A DNA stretch of 33,821 nt from Alphaproteobacteria bacterium (GTDB taxonomy: Bacteria > Pseudomonadota > Alphaproteobacteria > Acetobacterales > Acetobacteraceae), in contig JAPLOI010000005.1 in NCBI GenBank assembly GCA_026400815.1, forward strand, positions 1 through 33,821, read 5' to 3'. Under the pieces are notes generated by a model. The model was not told the DNA's origin. It saw nothing but the letters and a program-made list of their open reading frames with translations, and searched no databases. A program made the position numbers and the translations under genes. Positions within the stretch are counted from its first letter, which is position 1, and each line of letters begins with the position of its first letter. Shown here piece after piece: positions 22,357 through 32,200 of this stretch.

Positions 22357-23049
22357 TCAGGCTGCGGGCGGGGCGATGGCGTCCAGCTCCGCCACGAAGG
22401 GGGCGAACATGGCGCGCATGCGGGCGACCAGCTCCGGCGGTGCGGTTTCTGGCGTGCCGGTGTTGAACGGCGGGGCGGGCGCGTATTCCGCGACCAGCTG
22501 GGTGGCCTGGGCGTAGGCGGGGTCGCGCAGCTCCGACAGCAACGTAAGGCCGAAATCGATGCCGGCGGTGACGCCGCCGCCGGTGACGCGGTTGCGGTCC
22601 CGCACCACCCGGCCCTGGGTGGGAATGGCACCGAAGCGGGCGAGATGCTCCACGGTGAGCCAGTGCGAGGTGGCGCGGTAGCCGGCCAGCAGCCCGGCGG
22701 CGCCGAGGATGAGCGAGCCGGTGCAGACCGAGGAGACCACGCCGGCGCGGGCGCCGCGGTCGCGCAGGAACTCCAGCGTGGCGGCGTGGCGCATGGCGGC
22801 CAAGGTGCCCTGGGTGCCGCCGGGGACGCAGAGCACGTCCAGATCCCCTGGGCAGGACTGGAAATCGCAATGGGGCATGAAGGTCATGCCGGAATCGCTG
22901 GTGACGGGCTCCATGGTGGCGGCAACCAGGCGGACGGGCTCGCCGCGCAGGGCGTTGAGCATGTGGTGCGGGCCGACCATGTCGAGCGCGGTGAAGCCGG
23001 GATAGATCAGGAAGGCGACCCGTTCCTGGCCTGGGTGGAGGGTGGGCAT
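22357..23049 (-). CDS. DJ-1/PfpI-family protein, isonitrile hydratase-like
   Basis: A 230-residue class-I glutamine-amidotransferase-like protein. The nucleophile is Cys109 in the elbow VSSVCTGSLILGAAGLLAGYRATSHW, a stretch that closely follows isonitrile hydratase (InhA) of Pseudomonas. The N-terminus (VAFLIYPGFTALDMVGP) and VLCVPGGTQG near 75 are also typical, as is GGGVTAGIDFGLTLL near 165. The likely reaction is hydration of an isonitrile to an N-substituted formamide, although related proteins have other roles. I start at ATG 23049 (GGAG seven bases upstream). A longer frame to 23112 begins inside repeat copy C and would add low-complexity residues, so it is rejected. No AraC-type DNA-binding domain is attached. 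Confidence 0.9.
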   Translation of the reverse strand: MPTLHPGQERVAFLIYPGFTALDMVGPHHMLNALRGEPVRLVAATMEPVTSDSGMTFMPHCDFQSCPGDLDVLCVPGGTQGTLAAMRHAATLEFLRDRGARAGVVSSVCTGSLILGAAGLLAGYRATSHWLTVEHLARFGAIPTQGRVVRDRNRVTGGGVTAGIDFGLTLLSELRDPAYAQATQLVAEYAPAPPFNTGTPETAPPELVARMRAMFAPFVAELDAIAPPAA

Positions 23050-23084
23050 GCTTGGGCTCCAGACAGGATGAAGACAGCAAGGAT

Positions 23085-23149
23085 TCTTCTTTTTCTGAAG
23101 AAAAAGAAGCAAAAAGACGTTTTTGGTTTGCGCGGGGCAAGGATCGGCA
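23085..23149. repeat. Partial three-hairpin repeat, copy C
   Basis: The hairpin CTTCTTTTTCT / AGAAAAAGAAG (23086-23109) and the following CAAAAAGAC are identical to copy A. Beyond that it keeps only a degenerate middle part (TTTGCGC ... GATCGGCAAG, about 23126-23149) that recalls the middle of copy B, and the third hairpin is missing. It lies upstream of the isonitrile-hydratase-like gene and downstream of the toxin gene, so on the minus strand it could end the toxin transcript. Confidence 0.65.
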
Positions 23150-23435
23150 AGGGGGGGCGATTGCGATTGACCGGGTGGGGGTTGTGTGCGATTCGAGAGG
23201 AACGGTTGATCTCCGCATTCCTCCGATGTCGTGAGATCCCGTTGCTGAGGGCCGTCCTAACCCCCCGCCTCCCTGGACGGTCCGGAGTAGGGCCACCGCT
23301 GCCCCCGCAGCGGTGGCCCATTCCGTTTCTGGGGGGTAGGCCTTCCCGCGGCGTGAGGCCGGCAGCTCTTATCCGATTTCGGCTTTGATCGCGGTGGTGC
23401 GCTGCACCGCCGGGCGGGGGAGTGGTGCGGTTCGT
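23150..23435. other. Gene-free stretch with strong secondary structure
   Basis: No credible coding frame is seen on either strand between repeat copy C and the toxin gene. The stretch holds the rod-like candidate RNA at 23256-23340 and a weaker hairpin, GCGGTG (23391-23396) with CACCGC (23405-23410), just past the toxin stop. Confidence 0.6.
23256..23340. ncRNA. Candidate structured RNA (strand undetermined)
   Basis: Two nested stems form one rod. The outer stem pairs CCTAACCCCCC (23256-23266) with GGGGGGTAGG (23331-23340), with one bulged base. The inner stem pairs GGGCCACCGCTGC (23290-23302) with GCAGCGGTGGCCC (23307-23319), a perfect 13-bp helix with a CCCC loop, and is extended outward by CGGA/TCCG. 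Between the two stems lies an asymmetric internal loop, and CCGTCC/GGACGG (23253-23280) offers an alternative pairing. The shape recalls regulatory RNAs with a central bubble, but I recognise no family. It might also be a palindromic element. Confidence 0.3.
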
Positions 23436-23789
23436 TCATGGTGTTCCCGGCATCGGCAGGAGGATGTCGGAGAGGCGCGCGAGCACAGCCTCCAGGACGT
23501 GATCCGGCGCATGGCCGATGAAGCGGGCATGGCGGGCCACGAAATAGATGCTCTTGGCTTGGTCGACGAGAACGGCGCCCTCGACGCGCGCGCCTTCGGG
23601 CAAGGCGACTTCGAAGGGCCAGCGACGGATGGTGCGGGTGATCGGCGCGACGAAGGCGTATCCGGTGACTGCGTTGAAGGCGCGCGGACTGAGGACCAGG
23701 ACCGGGCGCTCGCCGGATTGTTCGCGGCCGGTGCGCTGATCGAGCACGATCCGGGCGAAGTCGCCGCGCTCGGGGACGTAGGGCGCCAC
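23436..23789 (-). CDS. mazF: MazF/PemK-family mRNA-interferase toxin
   Basis: A 117-residue protein of the MazF/PemK family, whose members cut mRNA at short sequence motifs. It starts with the family signature YVPERGDFARIVLDQRTGREQSGERPVLVLSPRAFN and continues with the beta-rich core (VAPITRTIRRWPFEVALP, GAVLVDQAKSIYF). I choose GTG 23789, which gives the expected MAPYVPERGD start; the open frame to 23873 runs deep into the antitoxin gene. The distance from the antitoxin stop is 17 bases, and an in-frame CTG at 23810 overlapping that stop is an alternative. Its neighbour is the cognate antitoxin. The DNA has host-like composition. Confidence 0.88.
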   Translation of the reverse strand: MAPYVPERGDFARIVLDQRTGREQSGERPVLVLSPRAFNAVTGYAFVAPITRTIRRWPFEVALPEGARVEGAVLVDQAKSIYFVARHARFIGHAPDHVLEAVLARLSDILLPMPGTP

Positions 23790-23806
23790 GGCCAGAGGGA
23801 CCGCGG

Positions 23807-24046
23807 TCAGAGGGATTCGCGGCCGACGGGCGGGCCGAAATCGATGGTTTCGGGCTGGTTTTCGGGCCGGCATTGCGCGAGCAGGTCTGCGAGCGGTGTG
23901 CGCGCGGCGTGGCGGCGGGCGATGACGAGGCGGTCGCCTTCCACTTGGAGATCGACCTCGACGCCCTGGTGCAGGCCCAGGCGCTCGGCGACGGGCTTGG
24001 GCAGGCGCAGGGCCAGCGAGTTGCCCCAGAGTTGGACGGTCGGCAT
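23807..24046 (-). CDS. mazE: MazE/AbrB-type antitoxin
   Basis: A 79-residue protein with an N-terminal AbrB/SpoVT-type DNA-binding domain (WGNSLALRLPKPVAERLGLHQGVEVDLQVEGDRLVI, about residues 7-42) and a flexible acidic C-terminal part (ENQPETIDFGPP) expected to wrap around and block the toxin. The start is ATG at 24046 with GGAGG six bases upstream. It is first in a two-gene operon with the toxin and lies 14 bases downstream of a perfect palindrome that is probably its own operator. Antitoxins of this type repress their operon, more strongly together with toxin. Confidence 0.9.
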   Translation of the reverse strand: MPTVQLWGNSLALRLPKPVAERLGLHQGVEVDLQVEGDRLVIARRHAARTPLADLLAQCRPENQPETIDFGPPVGRESL

Positions 24047-24060
24047 GGCGGCCTCCGATG

Positions 24061-24077
24061 TATCTACGATGTAGATA
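24061..24077. promoter_or_regulatory. Palindromic operator of the toxin-antitoxin operon
   Basis: TATCTAC-GAT-GTAGATA, two perfect 7-base arms around a 3-base spacer, 14 bases upstream of the antitoxin ATG in an otherwise GC-rich sequence. Position, symmetry and AT content fit autoregulation by the antitoxin and toxin-antitoxin complex. Confidence 0.65.
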
Positions 24078-24131
24078 TAGTAGTGCGGGGCGCGGAGGAA
24101 AGGGGAATGTGACGGCGGGGTGTTGGGAGAT

Positions 24132-24155
24132 GGCGGGTCCGCTTCGCGACCCGCC
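24132..24155. repeat. REP-like palindrome
   Basis: GGCGGGTC and GACCCGCC form an 8-bp stem with the loop CGCTTCGC, followed by CTACGGG. Short palindromes of this style, a GC-rich stem followed by CCTACG, are dispersed in many proteobacterial genomes. Only one copy is seen in this window, so membership of a dispersed family is inferred. Confidence 0.4.
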
Positions 24156-24170
24156 CTACGGGTGCAAATG

Positions 24171-24200
24171 AAAAACGGCGCGAGGGGGTGCCTCGCGCCG
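24171..24200 (-). terminator. Rho-independent terminator of the EF-G gene
   Basis: On the minus strand a perfect 10-bp stem, CGGCGCGAGG / CCTCGCGCCG with a 5-base loop, is followed at once by TTTTT (complement of 24171-24175). It lies about 90 bases after the fusA stop and ahead of the toxin-antitoxin operon on the same strand, which separates the two units. Confidence 0.85.
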
Positions 24201-24291
24201 CTCTTTCGGATGGCGGTCCGGGGCCTCAGGACGTCGCGCGAAGGCGCGCGCCGGACCCCAGCGGGTCGAGGGCAGAGCCCTCGGCTTGGCT

Positions 24292-26376
<2,085 letters not shown>

Positions 26377-26636
26377 GATGGCCTCCATGATGCCCCGGGC
26401 GGGGCCGGACTCAGCTCGGACGGACGATGGGCGCGGGCGCTGATACGACGTGAACGAACGCGACGGGGCTGGTTGCTCCGCGCGTCCCATCAGGTCGGCC
26501 CACCGCCGGCAGGATTGGGCCGTGACATGACTCCCCCGGCGGCGATTTGCAAGCGCGATGTGGGGGGGCTTGCTGCATGGCAGCATATCGGGGGGCGTGG
26601 TATTGTTGCGCGGGAGCGCACGGGGGTGCTTGGCGT

Positions 26637-27947
26637 ATGAGCGCGCGGGCGTGGCAGGCGATGGGGCGGTTCGGGCTGGGGCGGCGGGGGGCGGAGGCGC
26701 TGCCCGACGATCCCATGGCGTGGCTGGCGGGGCAGCTGGAGGGGACGGACCCGGCGCTGGCGCTGGCGGCGCGCAGCACGGCCGAGGGGCTGGCGGCGTG
26801 GCGCGAGGATATCAGGCGCGGGAATGACGGGATTTCACAGTCTCGCACCGTGTTCCAGGAGGATGTTTCGGCGCTGCTGGACTATGTGGCGGTGACGGAT
26901 GTGCCGTTCCGGGAGCGGCTGGCATGGTTCTGGGCGAACCATTTCACGGTGAGCCAGCGGCGCGGGGCGGTGGTGCCGGTGGCCAATGCGTTCCTGCGCG
27001 AGGCGATCCGGCCGCATGTGACGGGGACGTTCGCTGACATGCTGGGGGCGGTGGTGAAGCACCCGGCGATGCTGTTTTATCTGGATAACCAGGAGTCGGC
27101 GGGGCCGCGCAGTGCGGCGGCGGAGGCGGCGCCGGTGGCACGGCGGGTGGGGTTGAACGAGAACCTGGCGCGGGAGTGCCTGGAACTGCACACGGTGACG
27201 CCGGCTTCCGGCTATTCCCAGTCCGATGTGGTGCAGATGGCGCTGGTGCTGACCGGGTGGGGCGTGATGCTGCGCGGGGATGTGCCGGGGATGGTGTTCC
27301 GGCGGGGGCAGCACGAGCCCGGCGAGAAGATGGTGCTGGGGCATCGTGTGCCGGCGGGGCCGGAGGGGCTTGAGTCCGTGCTGGGGTTCCTGGCGCGGCA
27401 TCCGGCCACGCTGCGGAACCTGGCGACGAAGCTGGTGCGGCATTTCGTGGCCGATGTGCCGCCGGAGCCGGCGGTGGCAAAGGTGGAGCGGGTGCTGCGG
27501 GAGACGGATGGGGATTTGAAGGCCGCCGCGCTGGCGGTGGCGGGGTTGCCGCAGGCGTGGGAGCCCCCAGGGGGACCAATGTCCAAGCTGCGCGGGCCGT
27601 TCGACTATGTGGTGGCGGTGGTGCGGGCGTTGGATCTGCCGGCGGGGAACCGCCCTCGGTTGCGGGAGGCGGTGGCGGGGCTGGGGCAGGCGGTGATGAA
27701 TGCGCCGCTGCCGAATGGCTGGCCGGACATGGCGCGCGACTGGGCGGGGCCGGAGGCCATGATGCGGCGGGTGGATTTCGCCTGGGGCGTGGCCGGGCGC
27801 GGGGCGGGGTTGGAGCCGATGGTGGTGGCGGAGCAGGCGCTGGGGCCGCTGCTGGGCGAGGCGACGCGGGGGGAGATGATGCGGGCGGGGTCCCGGCGCG
27901 AGGCGCTGGCATTGCTGTTCGCGGGGCCGGAGTTTCAGCGGCGATGA
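26637..27947 (+). CDS. DUF1800 family protein
   Basis: A 436-residue member of the DUF1800 family, whose function is unknown. Landmarks are the start RFGLGRRG, the block [16 protein letters not shown] near 90, [15 protein letters not shown] near 143 and [14 protein letters not shown] near 170, where the family usually reads LNENYARELLELHT. I see no strong signal peptide from the chosen ATG at 26637; the upstream frame to 26547 adds Cys/Gly-rich residues without family similarity. Its stop overlaps the start of the DUF1501 gene (ATGA). The two families are nearly always encoded side by side in this order, so they probably work together, likely outside the cytoplasm. Confidence 0.88.
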   Translation: MSARAWQAMGRFGLGRRGAEALPDDPMAWLAGQLEGTDPALALAARSTAEGLAAWREDIRRGNDGISQSRTVFQEDVSALLDYVAVTDVPFRERLAWFWANHFTVSQRRGAVVPVANAFLREAIRPHVTGTFADMLGAVVKHPAMLFYLDNQESAGPRSAAAEAAPVARRVGLNENLARECLELHTVTPASGYSQSDVVQMALVLTGWGVMLRGDVPGMVFRRGQHEPGEKMVLGHRVPAGPEGLESVLGFLARHPATLRNLATKLVRHFVADVPPEPAVAKVERVLRETDGDLKAAALAVAGLPQAWEPPGGPMSKLRGPFDYVVAVVRALDLPAGNRPRLREAVAGLGQAVMNAPLPNGWPDMARDWAGPEAMMRRVDFAWGVAGRGAGLEPMVVAEQALGPLLGEATRGEMMRAGSRREALALLFAGPEFQRR

Positions 27948-29128
27948 CAACGGGGATTTCTCGGCGCGGGACGTTGCTGGGGCTGGCGGGGGCGTTTTCC
28001 CTGGGGCGGGCTTCGTTGGCGGTGGCGGCGGCGCCGACGGAGAAGCGGCTGGTGGTGGTGGTGCTGCGCGGGGCGCTGGATGGGCTCTCGGCGGTGGTGC
28101 CCTATGGCGAGGCGGGGCTGGCGGGGCTGCGTGGCGGGCTGGCAGGGGTGGAGCCCGGCCGCGAGGGGGGCGTGCTGGAGCTTGGCGGGTTCTTCGGGCT
28201 GCATCCGGCGCTGGCGGGGCTGCACGGGATGTTCCGCGAGGGCGAGGCGGTGGTGGTGCATGCGGTGGCTGGGTCCTGGCGGAACCGCAGCCATTTCGAG
28301 GCGCAGGACTGGATGGAGTTTGGTGCCGAGCGGCGGCTGGAGAGCGGGTGGTTGAACCGGGTGGCCGGGGCGTTGGGGGGTGTGCCCGGGAAGGGCGCTG
28401 ACCTGGCGTTGGCGGTGGGGAGCCTGACGCCGGTGCTGCTGCGCGGGCCGGCGCCGGTGGGGAGTTGGTTGCCGCAGAGCTTTGCGCCGCCGGCGGGGGA
28501 TTTCTATGCGCGGGTGGCGAGGCTGCATGCGGCGGACCAGGTGACGGGGCCGGCGGTTGCGGCGGGGTTGCGCGAGCGGGGGTTTGCGGCGGGGGCACTG
28601 GGCGAGGATCGGCGGCCGGAGCGGTTCGGGTTTCCGGCGCTGGCCGAGGCGGCGGGACGGATGCTGGCGGCTGCGGATGGGCCGCGGCTGGCGGCGCTGG
28701 AGATTGGCGGGTGGGATACGCATGCCAACCAGGCCGATCGGCTGGCAGGGCCGCTGCGGCAGCTGGATGCGGGGCTGGTGGCGCTGCGCGAGGGGCTCGG
28801 GGCGGCCTGGGGGCAGAGTGTGGTGCTGGTGATGACGGAGTTCGGGCGCACGGTGCGGGTGAACGGCACGCGCGGGACGGATCATGGCACGGGGACGGTG
28901 GCGTTCGTGATAGGCGGCGGGGTGGCCGGGGGGCGGGTGCGTGGGGATTGGCCGGGGTTGGGGGCGGGGCAGTTTTTCGAGGGGCGCGATCTGGCGCCGA
29001 CGACGGATCTGCGCAGTGTCAGCAAGGGCGTGCTGGCGGCGCATCTGGGGCTGCCATCGGCGGTGCTGGAGCGGGTGTTTCCGGGAAGCCTGGGCGCTGC
29101 GCCGATGACGGGGCTGCTACGGGGCTAG
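27944..29128 (+). CDS. DUF1501 family protein with Tat signal
   Basis: A 394-residue protein of the DUF1501 family, related in fold to alkaline-phosphatase-like/sulfatase enzymes. The N-terminus has a twin-arginine signal (ISRRGTLLGLAGAFSLG, with AVAAA near residue 30). Landmarks are VVVLRGALDGLSAVVPYG, SHFEAQDWMEFG, LEIGGWDTHANQ and MTEFGRTVRVNGTRGTDHGTG, whose Asp and His residues are candidate metal ligands. The substrate is unknown. The ATG at 27944 overlaps the DUF1800 stop. Glycine and alanine codons end strongly in G (GGG, GCG), giving a very G-rich coding strand. Its last 12 bases overlap the convergent nicotinamidase gene. Confidence 0.9.
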   Translation: MTTGISRRGTLLGLAGAFSLGRASLAVAAAPTEKRLVVVVLRGALDGLSAVVPYGEAGLAGLRGGLAGVEPGREGGVLELGGFFGLHPALAGLHGMFREGEAVVVHAVAGSWRNRSHFEAQDWMEFGAERRLESGWLNRVAGALGGVPGKGADLALAVGSLTPVLLRGPAPVGSWLPQSFAPPAGDFYARVARLHAADQVTGPAVAAGLRERGFAAGALGEDRRPERFGFPALAEAAGRMLAAADGPRLAALEIGGWDTHANQADRLAGPLRQLDAGLVALREGLGAAWGQSVVLVMTEFGRTVRVNGTRGTDHGTGTVAFVIGGGVAGGRVRGDWPGLGAGQFFEGRDLAPTTDLRSVSKGVLAAHLGLPSAVLERVFPGSLGAAPMTGLLRG

Positions 29129-29737
29129 GAGATCGGCGCTGGCGCGGCGGGCGATGCCGGCTTCGGACATGGATTTCCAGGCGGCGGCGAGGGAACCGTT
29201 CAGGTCGATGGCGCGGCAGGCATCTTCCACGACGCTGGTGGTGAAGCCGGCGCGGCGTGCGTCCAGCGCGGACCAGGCGACGCAGTAATCGGTGGCGAGG
29301 CCGGCGAGGACCACGTTCGTGATGGCGCGGGCGCGGAGCCAGGCGGCGAGGCCGGTGGTGGTGCCGTCGGCTTCGGTGAAGGCGGAGTAGCTGTCCACCT
29401 CGGGGTTGCAGCCCTTGCGCAGGATGAGGGTGGCGTGGGGGATGCTGAGGCCCGGGGCGAGGGCGGCGCCTGGGGTGGCCTGGAGGCAGTGGTCGGGCCA
29501 GAGGGTTTGGTCGCCGTAGGGGAGGCGGATGGTCTCGAACGGCGTGCGGCCGGGATGGGCGGAGGCGAAGGAGCGGTGGCCCGGGGGGTGCCAGTCTTGC
29601 GTGAGGACGACGGTGGCAAAGCGGGCGGCGAGGCGGTTGATGAGGGGGATGACTTCGTCGCCGTTGGTTACGGCCAGGGCGCCGCCGGGGAGGAAATCGG
29701 GCTGGAGGTCGATGAGCAGGAGGGCGGTTTGGGGCAT
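29117..29737 (-). CDS. pncA: Nicotinamidase/pyrazinamidase
   Basis: A 206-residue cysteine hydrolase converting nicotinamide to nicotinic acid in NAD salvage. The triad is Asp10 (LLLIDLQPDF), Lys108 (LRKGCNPEVDSYSAF) and Cys152 (GLATDYCV). Metal ligands are Asp48 and His50 (QDWHPPGH) and His83 (WPDHC). Length and motif order match PncA. The start is ATG at 29737 with AGGA eight bases upstream; ATG 29746 is possible. The gene is divergent from the M20 hydrolase gene over 56 bases and overlaps the DUF1501 gene tail to tail by 12 bases, so transcripts must collide or share a terminator signal. Confidence 0.94.
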   Translation of the reverse strand: MPQTALLLIDLQPDFLPGGALAVTNGDEVIPLINRLAARFATVVLTQDWHPPGHRSFASAHPGRTPFETIRLPYGDQTLWPDHCLQATPGAALAPGLSIPHATLILRKGCNPEVDSYSAFTEADGTTTGLAAWLRARAITNVVLAGLATDYCVAWSALDARRAGFTTSVVEDACRAIDLNGSLAAAWKSMSEAGIARRASADLLAP

Positions 29738-29793
29738 GGGTTGCATCCTGGCCGGGGGACGGCACCATGGTGACACGAGATGGAGAGATGGGC

Positions 29794-31050
29794 ATGAGCG
29801 GGTCGGTGAGCGAGGGGCGGCAGTGGGCGCGGTTGATGGAGCTGGCGGAGATCGGCGGGTTCGCGGTGCCGGGGACCGAGGATATCGGCGTGAACCGGCC
29901 GTGCCTTTCGGCGCTGGACCGACAGGCGCGGCGGGTGATGATCGACTGGGCGCGGGCGATCGGCTGCGAGGTGTCGGTGGATGAGGCCGCCAATCTGTTC
30001 TTCCGGCGCGAGGGGACGGAGCCCGCATTGGCGCCGGTGCTGACCGGGAGCCACATGGACACGCAGCCGGAGGGTGGGCGGTTCGATGGGATCTGGGGGG
30101 TGGTGGCCGGGCTGGAGGCGCTGACGGCGCTGCATGATGCCGGCGTGACGACGCGACGGGCGATCGAGCTGGTGGCGTGGACGAACGAGGAGGGCGGGCG
30201 GTTCCGGCCTGGCTGCACCGGGAGCATGAACTGGTCTGGCCACACCAAGCCCGAGGCATTCCGGGCGATCCGGGATGGGGATGGCGTGACGTATGGCGCG
30301 GCACTCGACGAGCAGCTGGCGCTGGAGGCGGATATTCCGCGGCGGGCGCTGGGTGCCCCAGGGGGCAATGTTCCGCATGCCTATGTGGAGGCGCATATCG
30401 AGCAAGGGCCGATCCTGGAGGCGGAGGGGTTCGATATCGGGGTGGTGACCGGCATCCAGGGCAGCCGGTGGTTCACCGTGACGCTGACCGGGGAGACGGC
30501 GCATGCCGGGACGGCGCCGCTGCGGGGGCGAAAGGACGCGGTGCAGGACATGGTGCGGGCGATCGTGGCGCTGAATGCGCTGACGGCGGACCCGACGGAT
30601 ACGCTGCGCTTCACCGTGGCGCGGGTGGAGGTTTCGCCGAACACGTCCAACTCCGTGGCGAACCGGGCGACCTTCACGATCGACCTGCGGCATCCGGACC
30701 GCGCGGTGCTGGTGGCCAAGGGCGATGCGATGCTGGCGACGATCAAGGGCGCGGTGCGGGATTGCGCGGTGGAGATGGTGGAGAATTTCCATGCCATGCC
30801 GGTGCCGTTCGATCCGCTGGTGACCGGGGCGGTGGCCGCGGCGGCGGCGGCGGAGGGGCTGCGGGCGCGGGAGCTGCCATCCGGCGCGTTCCATGATGCG
30901 CAGTTCGTGGTGCCGCTGTGCCCGACAGGGATGATCTTCGTGCCGTCGCGCCGCGGGATCAGCCACAACCCGGCGGAGTATTCCTCGCCGGCGCAGTTGG
31001 CCGCCGGGGCGCGGGTGCTGACGCGGGTGCTGGAAATGCTGGCGGCATGA
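29794..31050 (+). CDS. M20-family amidase, N-carbamoyl-L-amino acid hydrolase/allantoate amidohydrolase type
   Basis: A 418-residue zinc hydrolase of the M20/M28 group. Probable metal ligands are His87 and Asp98 (GSHMDTQPEGGRFDG), Glu133 (NEEGGRF), His201 (HIEQGP) and His367 (FHDAQF). The dimerisation domain (about 215-325) holds ETAHAGTAPLRGRKDA and NTSNSVANRATF, as in L-carbamoylase, beta-ureidopropionase and allantoate amidohydrolase; sequence alone does not separate these. All remove a carbamoyl group from nitrogen. I choose ATG 29794 with GGAGAG seven bases upstream; ATG 29767 is possible. The stop overlaps the next start (ATGA), so it is coupled to the PRISE-like reductase gene. Confidence 0.9.
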   Translation: MSGSVSEGRQWARLMELAEIGGFAVPGTEDIGVNRPCLSALDRQARRVMIDWARAIGCEVSVDEAANLFFRREGTEPALAPVLTGSHMDTQPEGGRFDGIWGVVAGLEALTALHDAGVTTRRAIELVAWTNEEGGRFRPGCTGSMNWSGHTKPEAFRAIRDGDGVTYGAALDEQLALEADIPRRALGAPGGNVPHAYVEAHIEQGPILEAEGFDIGVVTGIQGSRWFTVTLTGETAHAGTAPLRGRKDAVQDMVRAIVALNALTADPTDTLRFTVARVEVSPNTSNSVANRATFTIDLRHPDRAVLVAKGDAMLATIKGAVRDCAVEMVENFHAMPVPFDPLVTGAVAAAAAAEGLRARELPSGAFHDAQFVVPLCPTGMIFVPSRRGISHNPAEYSSPAQLAAGARVLTRVLEMLAA

Positions 31051-32090
31051 CGGGCAAGGGCACGCTGCTGGTGGCGGGGGCCACCGGGGCGGCGGCGAGC
31101 CGGCTGGTGGCGCAGGCGGCCGAGGATGGGTGGCAGGTGGTGGGGTTGTGCCGGACGGCCCGGCCCCCTGCCCCGGGTGTTCGGTATGTGGCGGCTGATC
31201 TCGCCGATGCCGCCGCGTGCCGGGCGGCGGTGCGGGCGGCGGCGCCGGGGGGTGTGACGCATGCGGTGTATGCGGCGCGGGCGGCGGTCGGGGAGGGCGG
31301 CGTGGAGGATGTGCCGGCCAACCTTGCCATGCTGGATGGGCTGATTGCGGCGGCCGCGGGGCCGGCGCTGCGGCATGTGCACCTGGTGGAGGGGACCAAA
31401 TGGTACGGGATGCATATCGGCCCCTACCCTACCCCAGCGCATGAGGACGATCCGCGGCACATGCCGCCGAATTTCTACTACGACCAGCAGGATCTGCTGG
31501 CGGCGCGGGCGGCTGCCGGCGGGTGGACGTGGTCGGCGAGCCGGCCTTCCTTCATCGTGGATGTGGCGCCGGGGCGGGCGCGGAATTTGGCCTCCACGCT
31601 CGGCGCCTATGCGGCGATCTGCCGGGAGCTGGGGGTGGCGCTGGATTTTCCGGGCAGTGCGGCTTCGTTCCGGTCGTTGAGCGAGGTGACGGATGCCGGC
31701 CTGCTGGGGCGGGCGGTGTTGTGGATGCTGGAGGCGCCTGATGCGGCGAACCGGGCGTTCAATGTGACCAATGGGGATGTGTTCCGGTGGGAGCGGCTGT
31801 GGCCCCGTCTGGCTGAGGCGTTTGGGGTGCAATGCGGGATTGTGCGGCCGATGAAGCTCTCGGCGTGGATGGCGGATAAGGGGCCGGTATGGGACCGGAT
31901 GGGGGCCGGGTTGCCGCTGGACGAGGTGGCGCGGTGGGATTTCGCGGATTTCGTGTTCGGGCTGGAGCACGATCTGTTCGCCTCCACCACGCGGCTGCGG
32001 CAGGCGGGGTTCGGGGAGTGCCTGGACAGTGTGGGGCTGCTGCTGGGGCAGATCGGGGCGTATCGGCGGGCGGGCATTTTGCCTGGCTGA
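31047..32090 (+). CDS. PRISE-like SDR reductase (progesterone-5-beta-reductase/iridoid-synthase family)
   Basis: A 347-residue extended short-chain reductase. The N-terminal dinucleotide motif is VAGATGAAASRL (a variant of GxxGxxG), with CRT after strand 2, hinting at NADPH. The hallmark blocks of the PRISE group are clear: EGTKWYGMHIGPY near 115 with the catalytic Lys, EDDPRHMPPNFYYDQQDLL near 135-152 with the catalytic Tyr, and SRPSFIVDV near 168. Plant members reduce enones or close iridoid rings; the bacterial substrates are not known. The ATG overlaps the stop of the M20 hydrolase gene. The G-rich codon use is the same as in its neighbours. Confidence 0.88.
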   Translation: MTGKGTLLVAGATGAAASRLVAQAAEDGWQVVGLCRTARPPAPGVRYVAADLADAAACRAAVRAAAPGGVTHAVYAARAAVGEGGVEDVPANLAMLDGLIAAAAGPALRHVHLVEGTKWYGMHIGPYPTPAHEDDPRHMPPNFYYDQQDLLAARAAAGGWTWSASRPSFIVDVAPGRARNLASTLGAYAAICRELGVALDFPGSAASFRSLSEVTDAGLLGRAVLWMLEAPDAANRAFNVTNGDVFRWERLWPRLAEAFGVQCGIVRPMKLSAWMADKGPVWDRMGAGLPLDEVARWDFADFVFGLEHDLFASTTRLRQAGFGECLDSVGLLLGQIGAYRRAGILPG

Positions 32091-32141
32091 CCCGGCGAGG
32101 GGTGATTTTTCATCAATCCTTCTTTGTCGGCGGCCGATGTG

Positions 32142-32171
32142 TTGGCACGGCCGGCACGCGCGGCTGATACG
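32142..32171 (+). promoter_or_regulatory. Possible promoter of the transhydrogenase gene
   Basis: TTGGCA (32142-32147) and GATACG (32166-32171) are separated by 18 bases and end about 30 bases before the ATG. The -35 is good, the -10 only fair. It is the best sigma-70-like pair in the 110-base gap. Confidence 0.35.
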
Positions 32172-32200
32172 ATCGCGGGCGGTTCACATTCGGGGCGGGC

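Noticed and set aside
23050-23112. N-terminal extension of the isonitrile-hydratase-like protein
   Set aside because: The extra 21 residues are translated from repeat copy C; the family start and a good ribosome-binding site support ATG at 23049.
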